Below, one piece after another: positions 6,314 through 8,767 of a DNA stretch of 8,767 nt (positions are counted from its first letter, which is position 1; each line of letters opens with the position of its first letter). This DNA is from Rhodoferax sp. GTDB lineage: Bacteria; Pseudomonadota; Gammaproteobacteria; Burkholderiales; Burkholderiaceae_C. The DNA is taken from assembly GCA_029946045.1 (NCBI GenBank), contig JAQSDS010000017.1:1-8767 (forward strand), read 5' to 3'. The translations under genes and the position numbers were made by a program. A model generated the notes under the pieces. That model worked only from the letters and a program-made list of their open reading frames with translations. It had not been told where the DNA came from and did no database searches.

Positions 6314-8152
6314 TCAGCGCTTGTTGGGGGGAGGGTCCTGCGGCAGGACAAAGTCCAGCCCTGGCAGATTTCCTGCCGGCGCTTCGGTCGCTTGGATGCC
6401 GGATTTCCGTTTTGGTGGTTCCCATGAAGGAAAAACGTCCAGAGCGTCCAGAGGGCGGTCGAGTGGGGCCGTGACTTGGTCGGCCTGCCGCGCTTGCACA
6501 TTCGGGGATGGTGTGACGGAGGCCGCCAACTCTTCCGCAACGATGTGCAGGGTCAGCAGATCACGGAAGGCCGCAAGATCAAAAGCGGTTTTTGCCTTGC
6601 TCCCGGTGGTGAGGAAGATGCAGCTGTCCAGGAATGCCTGCGCCTGTTCGCCTGGCCACAGACGAGTCAGTTTGGTCAGAACGACCGGATAGTGCATCAG
6701 GTCCTGGCCGGCGTGTTGAAAAGTGACCAGATCTGTCAGTTTGACATTGAAGTGCTGCTGGCAGACGTCGCACAATTGATCGAACTCGGCTGTCTGCTTG
6801 GCTTGCTGGTAAAGACCCAACAGATCCATGCATATCAGGGGGTTGGGGGCGTCAGCGGTGGCAATGTGTTGGTTCAGGATCTCAATGGCGCGATGGGGCT
6901 GCCCCAAAGAGATAAAAAAATCGGCCTGCTGGCGAATGTCCTGAACCGCCTCATGATTTATCGTAAGCGGCACGGACGCGACGACGAGCTCAGCATTGGC
7001 TTGGACTTTCTCGATGGCGTCAATGTTGGCCTCTTGGAGGATCAGGGGATCTGCCTGATCGGGCCGTTGGGCCAGAGCTGCGTCCACCGGGCTGGCAATA
7101 GACGGCGCTACCGCCTTGCTGGGTTTGGCCGCCTGGCCTGAGCCATCAGGGTTCAAAAAAGCTGTCAGGTCGTCATCTGTGGGGCGTTGCCACCAAGATT
7201 GTGCTGCCAGTGTCAATTTTTTTTGTCTTTGCCAAAGCCAGAACAAGCTCGCCAAACCGAGCAGCAACAAAGCGATCAAGGCATAAAAAAGTGTGGTCAG
7301 TTGCTGCTGGGATTGGGCCTGCTGGAGTTGGCTCTGCAATTCCAACAGGGCACGGTCATTTTTGACTGCTAGCTCACGCATCGATTTGACATCGGCTTGC
7401 AGTGTTGCGATTTGCCTGCTTTGCAGAAGCGCATCTGCGGCAGGTGCAAAGGGCATATTGAGCTCAAGTGTGTCCATCCGGTCGGATAGGATCTCGGTGG
7501 GATCAAGTTTCAGCACCGACTTGACGGCCTGCGCACTGATTTTTTTTCGCTCTCGGGTGCGCTGGGACGTGCTTTTTTTTGGCTTTTTTGCTTTGACGGC
7601 CTTGATGGTTTTGGCAGCAAATGGAGCAGCTTTTCGGGGCGTGGGTGAACTGGATTTGGCTGATTTTGCGACAGTTCCCTGGGGTAGCACCACCGCCGTT
7701 GGCGCAAGCTCGGCGCTTGATAAGCCGGGCTGGGCTGCTGTCGCCAAGGCGGTTGTCGCCACGCTGGCTGTGAAATCGGAGGGCAAATCAGCCAGCAGCA
7801 CGTAGTTGCGCATCTGGCTCACACCACAAAAATTGCGAATCTGTACCGTCACGACCGGTTCATTGACGGGTGCCGAGATTTGCAGGCGCAGCTGGCCGGC
7901 TTTTGTGGTGATGCGGGGGGCATTTTGCCGCGCCTCGCCGTAGTAAATGTCAGCCCGGACGCAGCCCTCGGAAAGTTCTTCCGTCTGACTGGTCTGGACC
8001 GATACGATCAGATCCAGTGGCTGTCCAATCAGCGCGTTTCCCTGCAGTTCTCCCAAGCTCAGTGCGTTGCTTGAGAATGCAATCAAAGCCATCAGGATGC
8101 CCGTTGCAGTTGCAATCAAACGCACACTAATTCTGGTGACATTTCTTCTCAT
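6314..8152 (-). CDS. FimV-like inner-membrane protein (FimV N-terminal domain, coiled coil, TPR-like C-terminal part)
   Basis: This 612-residue protein is built like FimV, the hub protein of type IV pilus and polar organisation. It has a signal peptide (about 1-30, SNA before the mature LSLGEL) and a FimV-type periplasmic domain (31-125: LSLGELQGNALIGQPLD, VNEPVVTVQIRNFCG, RNYVLLADLP) with two cysteines (C64, C109) that may form a disulfide. A lysine-rich linker (161-215), a Gln-rich coiled coil (about 240-285), one membrane helix (287-307) and a cytoplasmic region follow; QQADFFISLGQPHRAIEILN (408-427) starts a TPR-like segment. No LysM domain is visible, unlike Pseudomonas FimV. The final 70 residues are proline-rich and look disordered. 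A role in pili or polarity is inferred from architecture only. ATG 8152 lacks a clear RBS but gives a sound signal peptide. Two A8 tracts lie in the linker. Confidence 0.8.
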   Translation of the reverse strand: MRRNVTRISVRLIATATGILMALIAFSSNALSLGELQGNALIGQPLDLIVSVQTSQTEELSEGCVRADIYYGEARQNAPRITTKAGQLRLQISAPVNEPVVTVQIRNFCGVSQMRNYVLLADLPSDFTASVATTALATAAQPGLSSAELAPTAVVLPQGTVAKSAKSSSPTPRKAAPFAAKTIKAVKAKKPKKSTSQRTRERKKISAQAVKSVLKLDPTEILSDRMDTLELNMPFAPAADALLQSRQIATLQADVKSMRELAVKNDRALLELQSQLQQAQSQQQLTTLFYALIALLLLGLASLFWLWQRQKKLTLAAQSWWQRPTDDDLTAFLNPDGSGQAAKPSKAVAPSIASPVDAALAQRPDQADPLILQEANIDAIEKVQANAELVVASVPLTINHEAVQDIRQQADFFISLGQPHRAIEILNQHIATADAPNPLICMDLLGLYQQAKQTAEFDQLCDVCQQHFNVKLTDLVTFQHAGQDLMHYPVVLTKLTRLWPGEQAQAFLDSCIFLTTGSKAKTAFDLAAFRDLLTLHIVAEELAASVTPSPNVQARQADQVTAPLDRPLDALDVFPSWEPPKRKSGIQATEAPAGNLPGLDFVLPQDPPPNKR

Positions 8153-8217
8153 GTGTGTTGGGGCAGTTCACGCATCAATATTTTTGGGAGTGGCAGGATG
8201 GGGACTTCAGGCTGGTC

Positions 8218-8244
8218 ATAATAAATAGCCAGAACATTTGACAA
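8218..8244 (-). promoter_or_regulatory. Candidate sigma-70 promoter for the FimV-like gene
   Basis: On the minus strand TTGTCA (8239-8244, 5/6 match to TTGACA) is followed after 15 bases by TATTAT (8218-8223, 5/6 match to TATAAT). The spacer is short by two bases. Transcription would begin near 8211, leaving a leader of about 60 bases before the ATG at 8152. Confidence 0.35.
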
Positions 8245-8363
8245 CATGGCTCATTTGGGGCGTCGTTCTTCGCTGAAAATTGTTCTGCGCGTACTTTTTT
8301 ACGCCGGATAATAGCGCTTTTAGCTTGACTGCCGGTAACGTCTTTTGCCAAAGCCAATGATTT

Positions 8364-8767
8364 ATGTGTCAACTCTTGGGAATGAACAGCCACTTGCCGG
8401 CCAGCCTGACGCTGAGTTTTACAGGTTTCTCGCAGCGTGGCGGCTGTACCGATCACCATTCAGACGGTTGGGGCATCGCTTTTTTCGAGAGTGATTGCGC
8501 CACTCCGGGCAGGGGCATCCGGCATTTTGTGGACAAATCCAGTGCCGCCACGTCGCCCATCGCCCACATGCTCAAAAGTTACCCCATCAAGAGCCACAAC
8601 GTGGTGGCGCATGTGCGCAAGGCCACCGTTGGACAGGTGGCGTTGGAAAATTGTCACCCCTTTGTGCGCGAGTTATGGGGACACAATTGGGTCTTCGCCC
8701 ATAACGGCGATCTGAAAGATTACGCGCCAAAATTGCATGGAAGCTTTCGGCCTGTGGGAAGTACCGA
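8364..8767 (+). CDS. yafJ: Class II glutamine amidotransferase, YafJ type (3' truncated by window)
   Basis: The first 134 residues are present and the frame is open to the window end. The protein starts MCQLLGMNSH, so removal of Met exposes Cys2, the N-terminal nucleophile of class II (Ntn-type) glutamine amidotransferases, which release ammonia from glutamine. Further family motifs are RGGCTDHHSDGWGIAFFE (25-42), VVAHVRKATVGQVALENCHP (80-99) and WVFAHNGDLKDY (109-120), where the Asn-Gly forms the oxyanion hole. The order and sequence closely follow E. coli YafJ as I recall it. The acceptor substrate of this family is not established. There is no good RBS before 8364, but the catalytic Cys must follow the start Met, which fixes the start. 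The gene is divergent from the FimV-like gene across a 211-base gap. Confidence 0.93.
   Translation, partial: MCQLLGMNSHLPASLTLSFTGFSQRGGCTDHHSDGWGIAFFESDCATPGRGIRHFVDKSSAATSPIAHMLKSYPIKSHNVVAHVRKATVGQVALENCHPFVRELWGHNWVFAHNGDLKDYAPKLHGSFRPVGST

Noticed and set aside
6476..7141. 221-codon open frame on the plus strand
   Set aside because: It lies wholly antisense to the FimV-like gene, whose protein shows clear domain structure; the plus-strand product shows no recognisable family.
8325..8353. TTGACT as a -35 box for the amidotransferase gene
   Set aside because: No acceptable -10 hexamer lies 16-18 bases downstream; GATAAT at 8307-8312 also lacks a partner -35.
8437..8715. Plus-strand and minus-strand short frames near the right end
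   Set aside because: They are shadows of the class II glutamine amidotransferase frame beginning at 8364, which carries all catalytic motifs.

Overview
The window looks like chromosomal DNA of a betaproteobacterium, most likely Burkholderiales and probably close to Comamonadaceae (Rhodoferax/Polaromonas-like). This is judged by recalled gene order and protein resemblance, not by a search. It holds ten protein-coding genes, two of them cut by the window ends. I see no RNA genes, insertion sequences, prophage or CRISPR.

Positions 1-4613 are the downstream half of an aa3-type cytochrome c oxidase locus. The C-terminal end of subunit III (coxC) meets a small convergent two-helix membrane protein (DUF2909 type) across a strong bidirectional terminator. 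A tight forward cluster follows: SURF1, a divergent SCO-like membrane-anchored thioredoxin-fold protein, heme A synthase (ctaA/COX15), heme O synthase (ctaB/COX10) and a SCO copper-chaperone lipoprotein. Together these make heme A (CtaB converts heme B to heme O, CtaA converts heme O to heme A), insert it (SURF1) and load the CuA centre (SCO) of the oxidase encoded upstream.

Positions 4614-6313 are a stress-response segment. A ribosome hibernation factor (HPF/RaiA family) with a strong RBS runs convergently toward rpoH (sigma-32) on the minus strand. The rpoH upstream region holds a perfect CIRCE operator (TTAGCACTC-N9-GAGTGCTAA), so HrcA very probably represses synthesis of the heat-shock sigma factor. 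The CIRCE spacer also carries a 6-base complement of the rpoH Shine-Dalgarno, which is possible RNA-level control if transcription starts upstream of the operator.

Positions 6314-8152 (minus) encode a FimV-like inner-membrane protein with a periplasmic FimV-type N-terminal domain, a lysine-rich linker, a coiled coil, one membrane helix and a cytoplasmic TPR-like part. Its linker has two A8 tracts. Divergent from it, the window ends inside a YafJ-type class II glutamine amidotransferase (8364 onward).

The gene content is mostly conserved core machinery, and I do not see a wholly new system. The most rewarding points are the CIRCE/rpoH regulatory region and the SCO-like protein that keeps a CX3C pair and a distal DH motif.
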